NCBI GenBank assembly: GCA_037833965.1
Contig: AP031358.1
Coordinates: forward strand, 14,082,001-14,146,000
Origin: Marchantia polymorpha subsp. ruderalis
Taxonomy: Eukaryota; Streptophyta; Marchantiopsida; Marchantiales; Marchantiaceae
DNA length: 64,000 nucleotides
Direction: 5' to 3'
Positions 1-13,000 of this stretch are shown here, in pieces (within the stretch, counting starts at the first letter, position 1; each line of letters opens with the position of its first letter). The notes beneath the pieces were generated by a model. It was not told the origin of the DNA, did not search any database, and was given only the letters and a program-made list of their open reading frames with translations. The translations under genes and the position numbers were made by a program.

Positions 1-3000
1 CCCTTCCCCCTTCCTCCAACCCCCGGCCCTAGCCCCACTGCTGCTGGTGCTGCTGCATGTCCGAGGGGAATTTCGCCCTCGGACGGCAAAGCGCAGAAAA
101 ACATTAATCGGATTATTCTCGCCGCGCCTGCCTTGCTCCCAATCCCCTGGCCGCACAACAATGTTGGTGAGAGGGTTGCATGGAGGATGGGATCCAGGAG
201 GACGAGGACGAGGATGAGGACAAGGCAGAGGCGAGGCAGTGGGGGAGGGCGAGGGGGAGGTCCGAGCTGGCCAAAGGCTATGCATGTATTTATGAGCCCC
301 AATGCCAACGAGGGAAAGCGAGTTTTCTATTCTCGCTGACAGAATGCTCATCACCGCCGGGAGGCGCCATAAATCAATCAATCGCAACGCCCCGTGATCA
401 AGGCACATCTGCGCTCGCCGGTGACGCGATCGGACATCGCATCGGTGCTCGAATCGGGTGCGGGTGCGACTCGGGTTAGTCAGCCCCGAAGGTCTCCCTC
501 CACAATTCGATGGGAATCCCCAACCGCGACTCGGTTTCATTCGCGGCGGGCTCGATAGTCGTCGCTCGTCGTCGTCGTCGGCGCCGGCGAACGCTTTATC
601 GAGAACGCGGGGAGCATCGCATCGGAGTTTGTTCGGTCGATCGATCGATGGATCGATGGGGGAATCGATGCTGTTTCGTGCGAGAAATCTAAGACGAACA
701 TGGACACGGGGAATCGACATGCATTCGCAGATGCGCTCGTGATTTCCGTTAGCCGCAGAAGATGAACGGTTGACAGACACGGTGGAAGAGTAGAAAGGCG
801 AGAAGGCAGTCGAGGGCCATGGCCATGACATGACTGCAGCATAGGCGACCATATCCTGCGACCGGCTGCCCAACCAAACCCAACCCAAATCTTACGATGC
901 ACTCCTCCGGCTGGGCCTATGGCGTGGCCCTCCGAGCCACCCCCTTTGACTTGACCGGCACCCTGTGGTCCTCAGCGCCAACCGGGTCCGTGCCCTGGCC
1001 CTCCTCCTCATCCTCTCCGTCTCCGGTCTCTTGCCATGATTCTGCACCCCCCGGTCCTCCTTCCTTTTTTTAGATATTTTCTTTGCCCCCCTCGATCTTC
1101 TCTCCATTTATATCGCGTTTTTTTCCTCCCGATAAAGCGTCGTTTTCCAGCCCACTTTTCCTATCTGCACATCGGAAACCGATCATTCGAATTATTGGCG
1201 AATTATAATACGTTTCTATGGGTTACGGCCGTTCTCGAAGACACGTTTTCCGTCCTGCGCGAGGGGAATTTCACCGTGACCTGAGAAGACCAACTGTTTC
1301 TGCAATTTGATTATCTTCTCGAATTGTTTGAAGAATAATTTTCATATGGTTAGAATGGTATTTATACATACAGGAAATACTGTACAAAAAGAAAAACCTC
1401 ATCTGTTCAAACCTATACATAAAGATAAAGGACTTATTTAAACTGAAGTCCAGATGATGAATGAATTTAAACTATACATGCCAATAAACCAGAATAATTT
1501 CATCCAATTTTAGTAAACAAAAGTTAAATTTTGAATTGATATATTATAATAATTGTTTTAAAATAAATATTTTAAAAAGTTTTACATAACGTGGATAAAA
1601 TTATTGATGTTTCAATTTAATCTTGCACTCATCACTTGAATGACAAAAAAAAAATTAGATAATTGAGCGAGTATATTCAATTTATCACATAACACTTAGG
1701 TCATTCTGATTCAACTTTTTATGTGTAAATCTTGTGTCATTGAAATGATGTTCAATATTTTTATTTTGAAAACTCATCATTTACAATTTGATAAAATTTA
1801 AACTTACTACTTTCATATCATCTTATACATCTTCATACTTGATGAAGTATTATGATTATTTGAATAATATTGATTTTCAATTTATCAAAACAATCTACTG
1901 CCAACAATCTTATATAAATTTTTCATGATCGAACATCAATAAATAGGATAAAATTAAAAAATTTCTGTCACTTATTGACAACCTTTATGATATTTACAAT
2001 AGCACACCTTTATATTTAGCCTAAGAATTAATTATTTAATGGGAAAAAAAAGAAAATGATCGTCTGGTAATTCGACTAGAATAGAATCAGTAAAAAAATT
2101 TGAAAGTGCAAAAGATTAAAATTCCAAGTATAATCATGAGGCTTATAGATAGTGAATAATTGTATTTAAAGTTGTATTGCACGAAAATAGTTATCATCTG
2201 TAACTAGATATTTCCGGCCAATTTACGTATGTAAACAAAAAGTTTCGGATTTCGTTTTGAAACATATATTTATTAATTCTAGTTTATATCCTGAAATATT
2301 CAAATCATAATGAAAAGTAGGAGAAAAGTGAAAGAAAGCACAAATGCATGAAATCCCTCATCAAAAGTCTTATGAATTCTACTAACAGTCAAGAGCCTAT
2401 ATGTGTATGCGAAGGAAATAAATTTCAGTCTTGAGTAGAGAACACCACAATTAAAAATAGAAATTCTCCATTGCATAGTTATTAAGCTTGAGTAGAAAAG
2501 GAACAACCATCTTCCATCTTGGTACTAAATACTATATAGGGGTCCAGTAAACGAATCCTCCCTCATGTGTAGAACAGTTCATACTGTTGATATTTCGCAG
2601 TGGCAAAGCACTGGAAAAGCGTCTGGACATTCCTTAAAGAGAAAGGGAGAACGGAACAAGGAGAAAGATCAGAAGAAAAAGCGGCTGGACATGCCCAAGG
2701 GTTGGTTCCCTCCCATGGGCACAAAAGTCAAATACATTTGCACCGCAAGCAACCAGTCGGGGAAGAAACGAGGACACGAAGAAGAAGAAGAAGACGACGA
2801 CGACGCAGTGGAACGGAAGAAGAAGAAGAAGAACGTGGTCTGCAAATGGCAGAGAATGAAGTCAGTTTCCGTTTGAGTACAGCGCAGGGCCTACTACAGT
2901 GGTCCGAAGGGGGCAACCACAGTCCCCGCCACGTTACAGTCCAGCCATAAGTCGTCGACGCCGCCAGTGACCACTTGGCCGCAGCCCGGTCCACGCCACG

Positions 3001-6000
3001 TAGCCGAGAAAAAGCTGGGGGCAGAACGCGGGTCGGGTCGGGATGGGCAGGAAATTTCAAGCATCAACGCGCAATTGGAGCGGAGGGCCGCACCCATCAC
3101 GGGCCGGTGAGCGAGACCGGGTCCGAGCATCGATCCGATCGACAAAAGCGGGGGTGCCCACAAAAGGGGTGCCCTATCGCCAACGCCCGCAGGATCGTGA
3201 GCGGAGACGCGGAGCTGTTTGGCCATTGTACGCAACGGCGAGCGCCTGCCGCCGCCGGCATGATTCGCCGGCAGGAAAGGATGGTCGGATGCCGATGTAC
3301 GTACTCACAACCAACGGCAGGCATGGGTAGGTGTCATCGAATTTGGTAACACGAACCTCTGCATTGCACTCCTCAGCCAAAGAACGGTTAATTATTTTAT
3401 TTTATGCGTAAGATAACGTAAGATAACGGGTCCGGCCCGGTCCCGTCCAGTCCCCTCTCACCCCGATGTCACCGCGCCTCGGTAACCTGGAGAAATTACT
3501 GTTCTCCCGAATCTGCTTTTGCGTTCTCCTTTTCCCTCCCTCCTGCCGGCCTCAACCCGACCGCGAACTTTGCGCCCGAAAATACCCCAATCCCGAAAAA
3601 AGGGCGAAACCCCTTTCGGCCACTATAACCTAACACACACCCCTCCCCCCCCCCCCCCCCCCTTTAGCTTCGATTCTTGAGCGCTGAATTTCTTGTGAAA
3701 ATCCTGGGAATCCGCCGGGTACACAAACTCCATCATTATGAGAATATTAATGAGTTTGGCAAATAGAGTACAATATTCCGAGAACGTTATCTTGGAAAAA
3801 GTGCTCCTGGGAGAACCGATTTGAGGGCCGGGGGGAGAGCGGAGTGGAAGTACAGTGGTACTGCCGCTCGCTCCTTCTTAGGTACACAGGTACAAAGGAA
3901 GGAGAAAAGAGAGACGAGTACCGTCGACTTTCCCCGAGCGCTGCAGCGCCTCTCGGGAGGGAGGGAGCGGCCGGCCTCCCTCACGGAGGGATTTGACCCT
4001 CGCAAGGAGAAAGCACCCTCTGGAACCGACCCCGACCCTGACCCTGGACTCCGATTCATGCTTGCCTGGTCTTCCTCCTCGAGGTCATTCAATTCATTTT
4101 CTTGTCCCAGATTGCGCCCCCGGCCTCGAGTGATTAGCGGGGTTGTGTTTTACGAGTGCATGATTGGTGCACTTGCGTTCAGCGAGCTGCATGCGATGCG
4201 ATGTTATCTGGAGTAACGGGCGAACCGAAGTTATAGCGATAATCTGCGATCTGCGCCTGGCCTCGTGTATTTTGGTGAGGCTTGCATTTCTGCGTAAACA
4301 GAGGTGTGAGCGTTTAGTGTGAACAGAGAGAGCTGGATTGCAAATTCAGGGGCTGCACCTGGACAGTGATTCCGGAGGGCAGAAATTAACATGGATGGAC
4401 GAGGCTAGCTCTAAAACCGAAGATTAAATAAGGGGAAGGAGGGAGGGAAGAAACTGGGGATCCGACCGAGGGAGTTATTCAACCCATGATGATGTTGATG
4501 AAGAAACACTCGTTGGGGGCTTAGGTTCCTGTCGATCCACAGTTAAGGAAGGGGTGAAGGAGGCGGGTCCGTTCACCTTATCTAGATTTACACGAAGACT
4601 TTGGCACTTTGAAAGTTCGGAAAAGCGAAAGAGCACATTTCCAACACATTTATTGCTTTTTCTGTAAAGTGAGCTTTGGCGAAAAGTGGAGAGGGGAGTT
4701 TGTGAGGGTGTGTCATTGTGTGGCGAAAGTGTACGTGAAAAAGACAAAGCAGAGAGAATGAGTCCACTCTCTGCTCTCTTTCTCACTCATTCCTGTCATG
4801 AGCACGTAAGGATGGAGTGCAGACCAAGCAAAGATTTAGCGCCCATTATTTTATTAAACGATTCAATCTCTATTTTTCTATCAATAACGTGACATTGCCC
4901 AAAACCTGGGGAGATGTTGGGAACATGCAATTGAACACCTTAAATAGGCCTTGTCTGTTCTCCTGAAGATTCTAACTCCTACTCACGGAGGACAAGATCA
5001 TACATGTGCACGTGAAGTTCTTCAACATAACAGCAGCACAAAGTTCCACAAAATCTCTTTTGTCCCATTGTCCACCTCGTTTTCGGTAGAAGATTACAGC
5101 GCTACACTCGATCTCGGGCTTTGTCTCCGGCCTCTGTACTTGTGGACATCGTAGTCGATAAGTTGGATATTTTTCCTCTCTATAACCGCTTGTCGCCAAA
5201 TGTTGATCGCGGTTCATGCAATAGCAGTTGGGCATCCAGCTGTGAATTTCATATCTGCTCTTCTAGGCCTGCATCCGAGCGCTCAACTACAATCCAAATC
5301 CAAATGGGTCCGTCAAGGGGATGGGCTTGTGTGCGCGCGGTGGGATTGGTGCATGCTTTATATTCTTTGCCTCCTTGCATCTCATGTGCCAACAAAGTCG
5401 AGCAGGTGAGCATCATTTCATTCGACGATTTCCCCGATGCACAAGCTTCATGCAAACCCAAGCAGGAACATGTTCCTGTGCACAAAACTCCTACCAATGA
5501 GCCTTCCTATCCTACAACACCTAGTCATCTAGCAAAATGATGGGCACACCTCAAATCCTACTTCCCAGTGGTAGTAGGTTGGGTCTAGGCCACAATAGTA
5601 CGTATTGCATCCAATATATCAAAACTATTTTCATCTTCTTTTGTCGATGGTTGAATGTAAAAGGTATTAGAGGAAATTATGTCATGAGCATGATTGATGA
5701 TTAAAAAAAAATGAAGTATGGATGCAACTCTGATGTGTTTGTTACATTATCATTATATTATTTCAGCATCTTACACGATCGGAATGAAGCTGGATATCAT
5801 ATCATATCATATCGTTCAACCCATTTATATGGCACTTTTACTCAATCTTATTCTTTGAATCACTAAAATTTGTCAACTCTATACGTCTAACGAACCATCC
5901 GCAATAAGTACACTTAATATTGAAGTACAAGAAATTAAATCATGTTAACTTACTGACGTGATCACATGCTTAACGATATTAGGGTAAGTGGGAAAAGATC

Positions 6001-6926
6001 CTTGTTTATGTGCATTTTATGACCTTGTTTAAGACGTGCGAGAGGTTACAGAGGTACGGAGTCGAAGTTGTGTGGTCAAACGTAATGAATAATAAGAAGT
6101 AATGCACTTACCTATTTTTTTAACAGAACTCTACATGTCTCCGTACTTAATACATTGATGTCATCACAAATTAAACATGCGATAAATAACTTCAATATAT
6201 CTTCACTCACCCCAATGGACCATCCAGAAATTCGCGTTTCGATTTCTCAAATGGTGGTGACCTGAAAACTTTACCCGGAATGACGGTTTGGACACAATAG
6301 TTATAGTACTGTGAACCGTAAAAAATAATTGACAGTGTTGATCCTAAAGGGAGGACAGGGTAAAGTAAATGAGTTTGCATTGCTGAAAACCTCGTACAAG
6401 GTAAAAGTAACATTAAACAATTTCCATTCACGATTGTTCCTATATCACGTGCACCGGGAAATTTATATAATATTTCTTTAACGTTATTGTAAATAAAAAA
6501 AGTTCAAATTTTAAACATTGATATCAGTCTTGCACATATTCATTTACATTAGAATAAACACAATGATTGCGTAAAGGGGCCATGACTATTTCGAATACAA
6601 TTTCAATTTAAGTAAAATTAAAAAATTACGAGAATTAAAGCATAACATAATATATAAAATGATCTTTTGGAATCAAATCACACTAATATTTTCATGTATT
6701 ATATTTTCATTTTCATGTATAATTTTCTTTGCATTATTTGAAAGTATAACCAAATTCTAATAGATACGATGGATAATCAATTATTGAATCCCCTATCAAC
6801 AAAAAAATCTAAATCAGTACTTGAAACTATGTATCAATATTTTATAAGAATTTGTAGCTTAATTGACTTTTTGTCGATCTTTTCAAACAAAATAATTTCT
6901 AATAGCTTAAAAAACAAAAACTGATT
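1..6926. other. Gene-free stretch, left flank
   Basis: I recognise no protein or RNA gene here. A GC-rich block (about 1-1280) changes abruptly to very AT-rich DNA (about 1290-2540). A second GC-rich, low-complexity block follows (about 2600-4350), with Arg/Glu/Lys-rich shadow frames on both strands. From about 5550 to 6930 the DNA is AT-rich again. The GC-rich blocks could be promoters or untranslated leaders of genes lying outside the window, but no TATA, start codon and open frame line up convincingly. Confidence 0.5.
3645..3662. repeat. Poly-C tract
   Basis: This is an uninterrupted run of 18 C residues in GC-rich non-coding DNA. It is likely length-variable and prone to sequencing error. 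Confidence 0.9.
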
Positions 6927-6930
6927 TGTG

Positions 6931-7223
6931 TGTCATGTAGTTACGAGTCGACTCACGAAGTTCAGACACTTACTATATTTAGCCGTAAAGTTAGGGTTCC
7001 GGTCACGGGGGGTATACAGTCGGGGACGGCTCGAAGAACGTCAGTTCTTCGAGTCGAGCCTGGAAGCGTTGGGAGCGTAGAGTGACTTTCCCCTTTGCGT
7101 CGACCTGGATTCTCCGAGTGTGGAGTGGGTTGGGCTTGACTCATGTTTGTGACGGTGACGGTTTGTTGCCAGTAGGGTAATTGACCGACGGGAATTCCAG
7201 TGGGGAATCTCCCGTCTATTTCA
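6931..7223 (+). repeat. 5' terminal partial LTR (293 bp: end of U3, R, U5)
   Basis: It is the same as 17324-17616 with no length difference. It starts TGTCATG and ends CTATTTCA. Compared with the full LTR at 17206-17616, the first 118 bp are missing. A TATA-like TATACA (7013-7018) lies 30 bp upstream of a predicted RNA start at about 7043. A perfect 10-bp inverted repeat (7030-7039 and 7044-7053) spans that start. Core promoter and U5 are present, so this end could still drive transcription. Confidence 0.93.
7013..7018 (+). promoter_or_regulatory. Putative TATA box of the retrotransposon
   Basis: TATACA lies about 30 bp upstream of the AGTTCTTCGAGT sequence (7043-7054) that would begin the RNA under the self-priming model. 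The same motif recurs in the 3' LTR at 17406-17411. No start site has been measured. Confidence 0.5.
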
Positions 7224-7234
7224 CTCGAAGAACT
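7223..7234 (+). promoter_or_regulatory. Putative self-priming primer-binding site
   Basis: ACTCGAAGAACT at the LTR/leader junction is the exact reverse complement of 7043-7054 in the LTR, which is the predicted 5' end of the RNA. Known family behaviour: in Tf1/sushi-type Ty3 elements the first 11 or so nt of the mRNA fold back on a site next to the 5' LTR, are cleaved and prime minus-strand synthesis. No plant initiator-tRNA site (TGGTATCAGAGC type) follows the LTR. The role is inferred from position and complementarity. Confidence 0.55.
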
Positions 7235-10023
7235 CAACTATGGTGGTCGGGTAGTGCAAAATCCGATCTGCTGCTTTTGTGATTTGATTGGTGTATTGAA
7301 TTCGGAACCGAGTTGACGGGGAGGAATGTGCTCTCTTCGAAGTTGCGTGGGTTAAGCTTCGAGGCCGAGAGTAGCAGGAAGCGCCGGCTAGAAGGCCGTT
7401 AGACACCTCAGTCGTGATTTGCATTCATGGTCTGGTCTGTGGAAGTCGGGCGAGGTACGAGGGTCGGGATTCAAGTTTCAGAGGAGAAGAGGTACACAGT
7501 ATTTCATTGACATTTGCGCTCCTGTTTATCGATGTGTCAATGTGGAATCTGTGAAGAGATCTGAGCTCTCGCTGCTTCGGATTATTTCTATAGAGTCTTC
7601 TCTGTATGGGACTCGTCGAAAGCGCAGTGGGCGTTGCGCTGTACTTCTCACTTGTGCTCTGATTGAGATCGTTCGTGAAGAATTTGGCTGCACTGTTGTA
7701 CTTGAAAGAATTATGTGCGTACTGGAGTCAAGAAAGAAAGTGAGGTAGTTGGAGCGCACTGGTAGTGGCAATTCGACTTTCATTCAAGCGCTCTTTGGAT
7801 TGGTAAAGCCATCGTGAAAATGTATTCTTATTGGGGATGTAACGTTATCAACATGGATTCCTAATGTTATCGATTGGATTCCTTCACATTGGATTCCTAG
7901 GGTTATCAACTCAGACAGGGTTCCCGACCTTGATTCTAGTTATTTGGAGTAACACAGTTTGCCCGACAGATTCCTGTTGGATAAAAACTCTTTGTTCTCC
8001 AAATTATTGTACGAGTATATCGATTGAACTGGTGTAAACCACGAGTGATACCTGAGTTGAATTTCGTTTTGCTCAAATCAGAATTTATACAAATTTTGAT
8101 GAGGTTGACTCGGAGGAAGAGAAATCGATGGTAGAATAAGATTTTTATTTCTCTGAAATGGACTAATCGTGAGGATCGAAGTAAGAAATCAAAGGAGAAG
8201 TAAAATCTGTGAGGTTGGTGGTTGAGGTACAGAGTGGGCCGAGTGTCCACGGAGTGCGGGGTACTGCCGTGGATAGGCTTTGAACTCATATTCGCGAGGG
8301 AATTATGAAACCGCGAAGTTATACTCTAGATGGATAGAAGCAGTATGTGAACTCTGTGCAACGACGCGAAGCAGAATTGGGTTGAATTGATGTTTGTCAC
8401 AGAGAACATATGCACGATTTGATTTGACTAGATTTCACCGCGGTGGGCTTAGCTTTGTTCGAATCTTGAGAGAGCACGTTCTTCTCTCCAAATTTCATAT
8501 CTATATTCTGTCAAGTCAACATTGCTGCCGTCGGATTGGGTATTGCAAGGAAATGTTGGAAAAATCAAGCTATTCAGTAGCTCAAGGCCTTACCACTTAA
8601 GGACTGTCAGCTCTGCTACTGGTTATCAGCCATGTAATTTTCCATCATTCAGTAACGGGCTTTATGACTTAGTAGTAGAAGTAGTAGTTATACATGCATT
8701 CTAGTTATGCAGAAACTGCTCCATGAATCTTGTAACCAACCTAGTTGGATGGGTTGGACTGTGCTCAATCCAATGACTCAGGATTGATAGTGGGGTAACG
8801 AGTGACAGTTGTTTTAATCTCTTAGTGGATCTTCATAGAGCAGCTGACCGGCCTCAAAATCTTTCGGAATAGCCTCGTCACGACTGCAAGTTATTTAGTC
8901 GGCCAGTTATCTAGTCTTTTACAGACCGTGGGGTGAGTTATTTATCAATAGATATTCTAGTAGTAATCGGCTAGGAAGAAGAAAAGAAGAAAAAAAAAAG
9001 AAAAAAGAAAAGAAAATATATATATATATATATATATCTGAAAGGATTGAGAACTTGCACTCAATCCTACCTACATGAGTTTTCAAATGTAAATACATGT
9101 ACTCTTATACGTATGAGGTGATCAACATTATATTACATGTTTTAGTACTTAGTGTATGTGTTTGGTGAAGTAGCGGAAGCATATATTCTAGACGTGTCTC
9201 TTTGCTTATGATGAACGATTAGAGTAAGTAACGGTTTTAGATTCCTTGCCCTAGTGGAAGGGGAGGTGTGAGTTGCTGTATGAGACAGCTTGGCGAAGAT
9301 ATCTTCTTTATGACAAGACGAAGGAGATAGCGTTTGGGGGCGTGACAAAAGCAGACACGGAGCATGACAAGTGGGTGAACTTCCGCGCTACATGTGCATT
9401 TGCAGACGGAAGGTGATAGAGTGCGATGGAGATCGAATCGGGATCGCGAAGCGATGCGATGTCCCGTGTGTGTTGTCTTGTTTTGTGTTGTGTTTCCTTT
9501 AGACTGGAGAGTCGTTGCTAGCTGTTTGCTTGTGTTTGGATCCTCTCCAGTCTTGCTTCCTGGTGCGCGCCCGTGTAGGGGTGACGCTGATTTCCGGAGT
9601 AGTTTTACTCCTGTGTGCTGGCGATAGGGGGCTGGACTTGATCACCGGCCGGTCTATCTATGTTTCTCTCACGGTGAGACTGGAGTGATGACCAGTAGAC
9701 CGTGAGAGTCTTCTTGCTGTGATGACAGGTTAGGTTGCCCATACCCCTTAGCTAGTAGGGCTAGAGTAACTCAGTGCGGCACGACGTCAGGGGCGGATTG
9801 GGTTATTGGGTGGAGATCTGGCAGTGGTGCCAGTTGAGGTTTCGTCATCACGGAGCAGTCTAGTGGTCCTGTTGAGGACCGCGCTGGATTTACGCGGAGC
9901 GGGTTGAGGTATCGGCTACCTTCACCTATTTTGCCAGTTGTTGCGGAGCACGACCAGAGTGTTGCAGACACAGAGTCTTTGGTGGTGATATCGTCTAGTG
10001 TTCCCACCCCATTGATTTGGGAC
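7235..10023 (+). other. Long retrotransposon leader without a recognisable gene
   Basis: About 2.8 kb separates the LTR from the first in-frame gag ATG. It holds many upstream ATGs, a purine-rich stretch running into an (AT)n tract (about 8970-9037), and a short hairpin (CTGGCA-GTGG-TGCCAG, about 9818-9833). The gag frame is open back to 9838, after a TGA at 9835, but has no ATG before 10024. A spliced leader or internal ribosome entry would each explain how ribosomes reach gag; neither is shown by the sequence. Confidence 0.6.
9016..9037. repeat. (AT)n microsatellite
   Basis: An alternating TA run follows a purine-rich A/G tract in the retrotransposon leader. It is probably length-variable between copies. 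Confidence 0.85.
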
Positions 10024-13000
10024 ATGGACGGGATGTACGGGGCCGCGAAGGGCCCTCGACGTTACTCTGGTGCAGTGGGCACCATCGAGCTTGATGATTT
10101 TATTCAGGAGTTCGACACGTGGTGTGATATGCAGTTTCTGCGTAACCCCACGTTGTTTACACCCTTCTTTGCATGGAAGGGATTATTCCAGCATTTGGAG
10201 GGGCCTCCCATGGACGATTATCATGAGTTTGGGAGAGAGTATGCTGTAGAGATTGATGCATGGAGACGGCATTGGTCTCCGAACTACTCATCCATTACCC
10301 AGGGTGGTGTGGGTACCAGTGGAGCTGCGAGTATCGGCATCAGTGGAGGTGCGAGTAGTAGCATTAGCGAGGGTACTAGTGGAGCAGTTGGCGCAACTGG
10401 TACTAGTACCAGCAGCGGTACTGTTAGCATTGCCGGTGGCAGCACGAGGGGAGATGCTGGTGGCGTACCTTCGTTTAGCCCCATTCCTGAGTTCTTCCAG
10501 AGATTGAGGAAGAATTATCAAGGGGTGAAAACGGAGAAGTTGAGGAGCCTCCAGGAGTTTGAGCGGAAGACTGGTGAGAGTCTTCGTGAGGCATACACTC
10601 GTATGCGACGGCTCATCTCAGTTACTCACGGTGTGACTGAGGCACAGGCTGTCCAGTACTGGTATCGGATCCTTGACAGAGAGTTGCGGAGGAGAGTGCG
10701 TGATGCTACTCTCATGAGCGACTCATCACCCACATTAGCCCATGTGTTTGCTCTTTCTGAGAAGATTGAGCTTAACATGGTGGAGGAGAGGGTGGTGACG
10801 TCTACATTTGCGAGGGACACGACCACTACCTCGCGTATCCCACATAGCTCAGCACAGTCTCGCCCCATCAGTGGGAGTCGTGGAGGTCATACACGACATC
10901 CTTCAGGTCACAGAGAGCCTAGTGCGCGGCCACCACTGCCTTCATTTTCGGGTCAGCCTCAGGGACCGTCATGTTGGACATGCGGAGGTAGCCATATGAG
11001 GAAGGATTGTCCCCAGGAGCGAGAGGGACAAACTCCACATGCTAGGCCACAGCCGGCACAGGTGACCTGTGATCATTGTCATCGACCGGGTCACCCTCGA
11101 GAGCGTTGCTTTGACCTTCATCCTGAGTTGAGATCTGGAGGTAGAGGTCGTGGAGGTGATGCTCCGCGAGGCCGAGGTGGTCGAGGTGGTAGAGGTGGTA
11201 GAGGTACCGGGGCCATTGAGCGTACCGCAGCGAGTGCTACTTCTGCCACAGAGAGCGCTATGGCTGCTCGGATTGAGCAGTTGGAGCAGAGGCTTGCTGC
11301 TATGGCCGATCTGGGGGCGAGCACTTCCACATCTTACGAAGGAGAGGATTTCTCCTATTTGGCCAGTGCAGCACAGGTTGAGGCATCAGTTGCAGTAACC
11401 AGAGGTGGTGCTCGCACTTCAGAGCCACGTGGTGCGACTGTGGAGTTGGACCCTCAGAGGGGTGAGGGTGGACGTCAGTCTAGACTTCCCCAGTCCTTTT
11501 TGTTGTCAGAGGTGGGTAGCAGTTCATCTATGAGACCTGCACCGCCTACTGACACTAGAGTGAGAACTGAGGTTCTTACATCATCTGTTGTGGGCGCAGA
11601 CGTGCCATCTAGTGCAGTGATGCGGATGGCCACTTCAGTCTTGCGATCTCCATTGTTCTCAGCCACGGAGTTGATAGACTCTGGTATTGATTTGGCTCGA
11701 GTATTTCGGGTAGCAGCCACGTCGTGTGAGCGTGGGATAATCGCTGCTACTAGTGCCGAGATAAGTGAGGATACAGTTGAGGACCCATCCTCAACGTCTA
11801 CATTGTTCGAGGAGACGACTTGGCAGGCCGCAGCGGCGAGGATGGAGTCCTTACCAGCTCGCCCAGCCATTGATCGCGAGAGTATTGTCCCTGGTGTATG
11901 TATGGTGGACAATCGAAGTGGTCTATTTCGGTTAGTGAGTTCTACTAGACAGGTGTATGTCCCAGCCAGAGTTTTGTTGGATTCTGGTGCACAGCCCTTG
12001 ATGTTGGGCAAGGCTGCATGCATTAGTTTGGGCATTCGGAGGTCCGAGTTGGAACCTTGCCCATTCCAGATCCAGACATCCCTTGGTGGTGCCAGCAATA
12101 GGTCTTACTTTATGACCAGGGAGAGCATAGCGGTGCAGTTGAGGCATGATCACCCTCATGATAGCTCGCAGTTTGGAGTTCGTGCTGTGGTTACATCAGC
12201 AGAGTCATATGATGTGCTTGTTGGTGGAGTGGTGTTATACCCGATGGGCTTCCGGATGGACTATTGGACGGAGACTGCCGCATATCGTCCTGGTTGGCAG
12301 TCCGGAGATGGACGTTTGAGCGAGCTGCCAGTGAGATTTATTTCTCGGGATCGACCTCTTGAATCTTCGTCAGCGGTCTTGGCATCTGTAGCAGGTTTTA
12401 GCGGAGTGCTTACCTGGTCCGGTGAGTTGTTGGCGGGGAACATGTCTGCCGACGATACCTCACTCTACGAGGATGTGGAGGAGGTTGTGAGTTTCACAGC
12501 GGCGGTGACTTCATCCTTAGATGTTCCACTGTGGAGTTCGTGCCAGGCACTACAGTTGGAAGCTGATAGGTTGGTAAAAAAGGCTTGGAGTGAAGCCTCG
12601 TTACCAGCAGAGCCAGAGAGGGCTTCAGATGATCGGCTAGTTGGTGGTTCTAGCGCATTGTCTCCATTGGTTACTACACCTATTGCATGGGAGTATTCCT
12701 CAGAGGGCGTTTGTTTGCTGGATCTTTTTGGTGGGATCAGCACCGGTTTGGCTGCGGTGTTGCAGTCAGGTATTCCCGTACGGAGATACTTATATGTGGA
12801 GAAAGACGAGACTGCACGTCGAGTCTCTTCACGACATGTTGCACAGTTGATGCGGCGTTTTCCTTCATTGTTGCCGCGATCAGCTGTCCGAGGATTCCAG
12901 AAGGCGTTGCCTTCAGACATTTCGTTGCTGGGGGCGCCAGACCTTGACCGCGTTGGCCATATTGATATGGTGATTGCGGGCTGGCCATGTCAGGGACACA

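Noticed and set aside
2565..4216. Open frames of 100-130 aa in the GC-rich left flank
   Set aside because: Several overlap in different frames and strands, are low-complexity (Arg, Glu, Lys, Ser) and match no family.
7241..7251. TGGTGGTCGGG as a tRNA primer-binding site
   Set aside because: It starts 17 bp after the LTR and matches no plant tRNA 3' end that I can recall, whereas the 12-nt self-complementary site abuts the LTR.
9904..10023. N-terminal extension of Gag from a TTG codon
   Set aside because: The frame is open but lacks ATG, and the residues show no Gag-like pattern; the ATG at 10024 is preferred.
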